From CAIRDP01 sp037141915 (lineage in GTDB: Bacteria; Bacteroidota; Bacteroidia; Bacteroidales; FEN-979), in NCBI GenBank assembly GCA_037141915.1, contig JBAXBP010000227.1:1-5374 (forward strand): a DNA stretch of 5,374 nt, read 5' to 3'. The translations under genes and the position numbers were made by a program. The notes beneath the pieces were generated by a model. The model made no database searches, was not told the origin of the DNA, and worked only from the letters and a program-made list of their open reading frames with translations. Positions 5,204 through 5,374 of this stretch are shown here, piece after piece (the first letter of the stretch is position 1; the number at the start of each line of letters is the position of its first letter).

Positions 5204-5374
5204 CTACATTTTACCATCATCCGCAAAGGAATAATATCGGTCATCCCCGATAATGATATGGTCCAGGACATCCACGTCAAGCATGAGGCCGCAATCCCTC
5301 AGCTTTTTGGTCAGTTTACTATCGGCTTCACTGGGCTGGATATTCCCTGAGGGGTGGTTATGCCCGAGTAGGAT
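5204..5374 (-). CDS. radC: RadC/JAB-domain protein, C-terminal part (runs off the right edge)
   Basis: The last 56 codons and the TAG stop (5204-5206) of a minus-strand gene are present; the 5' part lies beyond the window. The visible part opens ILLGHNHPSGNIQPSEAD, the metal-binding JAMM signature of RadC-family proteins: H5, H7, the PSG turn and D18 of the visible fragment. It ends with the family's typical VLDHIIIGDDRYYSFADDG. The JAMM glutamate would be upstream and cannot be seen. Despite the name, no DNA-repair role is firmly established for RadC. Short JAB-only copies are frequent on islands and conjugative elements of Bacteroidota, next to defence genes. Whether this is that accessory form or the longer chromosomal one with a helix-hairpin-helix N-terminus cannot be told here. 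A strong terminator follows. Confidence 0.92.
   Translation of the reverse strand: MLLGHNHPSGNIQPSEADSKLTKKLRDCGLMLDVDVLDHIIIGDDRYYSFADDGKM

Noticed and set aside
5062..5280. Minus-strand 72-codon ORF across the RadC 3' end
   Set aside because: Its first part is a frame shadow of the RadC-like gene and it runs through the terminator hairpin; no family resemblance.
1..5374. CRISPR arrays, tRNA or rRNA genes, riboswitches, insertion sequences
   Set aside because: Nothing with regular spaced repeats, cloverleaf structure, known riboswitch cores or transposase motifs was seen on either strand.

Overview
The window looks like part of an accessory (defence/mobile) region of a Bacteroidota chromosome. 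Three things point there: moderate-to-low GC; a near-perfect Bacteroidota-type promoter (TTTG, 19 bp spacer, TATCTTTG) in front of the only plus-strand gene; and the mostly absent Shine-Dalgarno sequences. The family style of the large restriction-modification protein fits too. Genus cannot be decided from the sequence.

Layout, left to right. Positions 1-120 hold a long imperfect inverted repeat (38-78, REP-like) and then a promoter (85-116). A 50-codon plus-strand gene (121-273) follows; it is easily missed and carries a textbook Fic-inhibitory motif, S-x-x-x-E-G. It converges on, and overlaps by 29 bp, a minus-strand Fic-domain protein (245-880) with an intact HPFREGNGR motif. One base upstream of the fic start ends a 1203-codon minus-strand gene (882-4493). 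This encodes a single-chain type IIG-like restriction-modification enzyme: N-terminal PD-(D/E)XK nuclease, N6-adenine methyltransferase with DPAVGSGHF and NPPY, a helical insertion and a C-terminal target-recognition domain. Upstream of it are a 156-bp gap with a possible 18-codon leader ORF, a 115-codon minus-strand gene of unknown function (4650-4997), a possible 38-codon ORF (5007-5123), a strong intrinsic terminator (5175-5196), and the 3' end of a RadC/JAB-domain gene running off the right edge (5204-5374).

How the parts may work together. Restriction-modification gene and fic are almost certainly one transcription unit and are probably translationally coupled. The Fic protein has no autoinhibitory motif of its own, which matches class I Fic toxins that need a separate small antitoxin. 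The 50-residue protein is a strong candidate for that antitoxin, but it is encoded tail-to-tail with the toxin under its own promoter rather than as the usual first gene of the same operon. The inferred picture is a restriction-modification system wired to a Fic toxin whose antidote is made independently and whose mRNA can pair with the toxin mRNA. This coupling is the most interesting point in the window. The RadC-like gene is a separate unit, closed by its own terminator.
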